A stretch of 5,822 bases of DNA from Eggerthellales bacterium UBA948 (lineage in GTDB: Bacteria > Actinomycetota > Coriobacteriia > Coriobacteriales > UBA8131): positions 21,251 through 27,072 of the forward strand of contig DBCW01000046.1 of the NCBI GenBank assembly GCA_002293265.1. Direction: 5' to 3'. Each line of letters begins with the position of its first letter. Position 1 is the first letter of the stretch. Of the stretch, positions 5,729-5,822 are shown one piece after another. The position numbers and the translations under genes are program-made. Below the pieces are notes generated by a model. It was not told the origin of the DNA and ran no database searches. It saw only the letters and a program-made list of their open reading frames with translations.

Positions 5729-5822
5729 CTAACCCGTGATAAGCGTTAGTATTTCTTTTGCAAAAGTGATGATCACACCACCTGCTAGGGTGAGAAATCC
5801 GTTGGCTCTTTGGCTCGGGTCG
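5729..5822 (-). CDS. Maff2-like small membrane protein (C-terminal end, partial)
   Basis: On the minus strand an open frame enters from the right edge and ends at TAG (5729-5731). It encodes DPSQRANGF, then LTLAGGVIITFAKEILTLITG. The pattern of a short polar linker, a GG-containing turn and a final hydrophobic helix matches the C-terminus of Maff2-family proteins. These are small two-helix membrane proteins (about 60-75 residues), possibly VirB2 pilin-like, encoded upstream of the VirB6-like gene in Tn1549/CTn elements. The N-terminal part and start lie beyond the window. Identification rests on this short pattern plus position in the operon, so the family name is likely but not certain. The methyltransferase ATG follows ten bases after the stop. 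Confidence 0.7.
   Translation of the reverse strand, partial: DPSQRANGFLTLAGGVIITFAKEILTLITG

Overview
The window is a piece of the conjugation (type IV secretion) module of an integrative and conjugative element of the Tn1549/CTn type, with one cargo gene pointing against it. Gene content (VirB4/TraE ATPase, PrgI-family protein, VirB6/TrbL-like membrane protein, Maff2-like small membrane protein) and consensus Shine-Dalgarno sites such as AGGAGGT and GAGGTG suggest a Gram-positive host, Firmicutes or Actinobacteria, probably a gut-type anaerobe. The genus cannot be read from the sequence.

Right part (about 1550-5822), all on the minus strand and read from right to left: the end of a Maff2-like small membrane protein gene (5729-5822, cut by the window edge), an MT-A70 family adenine methyltransferase (5149-5718), a VirB6/TrbL-like polytopic protein (4309-5148, TTG start), a PrgI-family inner-membrane protein (3858-4250) and the VirB4/TraE ATPase (1550-3865). 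Short gaps, an abutting stop/start and an 8-base overlap point to one operon. The T4SS genes would build the inner-membrane and motor part of the mating channel. The methyltransferase is an accessory gene embedded among them.

Middle part (about 172-1549): a plus-strand gene for a DUF1016/YhcG PDDEXK nuclease-domain protein with its own TATAAT promoter element, convergent with the tra operon. A strong GC-rich hairpin lies between the two 3' ends. The usual operon continuation after virB4 is absent at this position.

Left edge (1-171): a second, truncated copy of part of the virB4/traE 3' coding region, about 94% identical to 1696-1866 and also on the minus strand. The nuclease gene is therefore flanked by two copies of the same piece of virB4 in the same orientation. 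This suggests either an insertion that restored the virB4 end, or a junction between two related elements. It is the most interesting structural feature of the window. Two near-perfect short-loop palindromes, one inside the nuclease gene and one inside the methyltransferase gene, also stand out.
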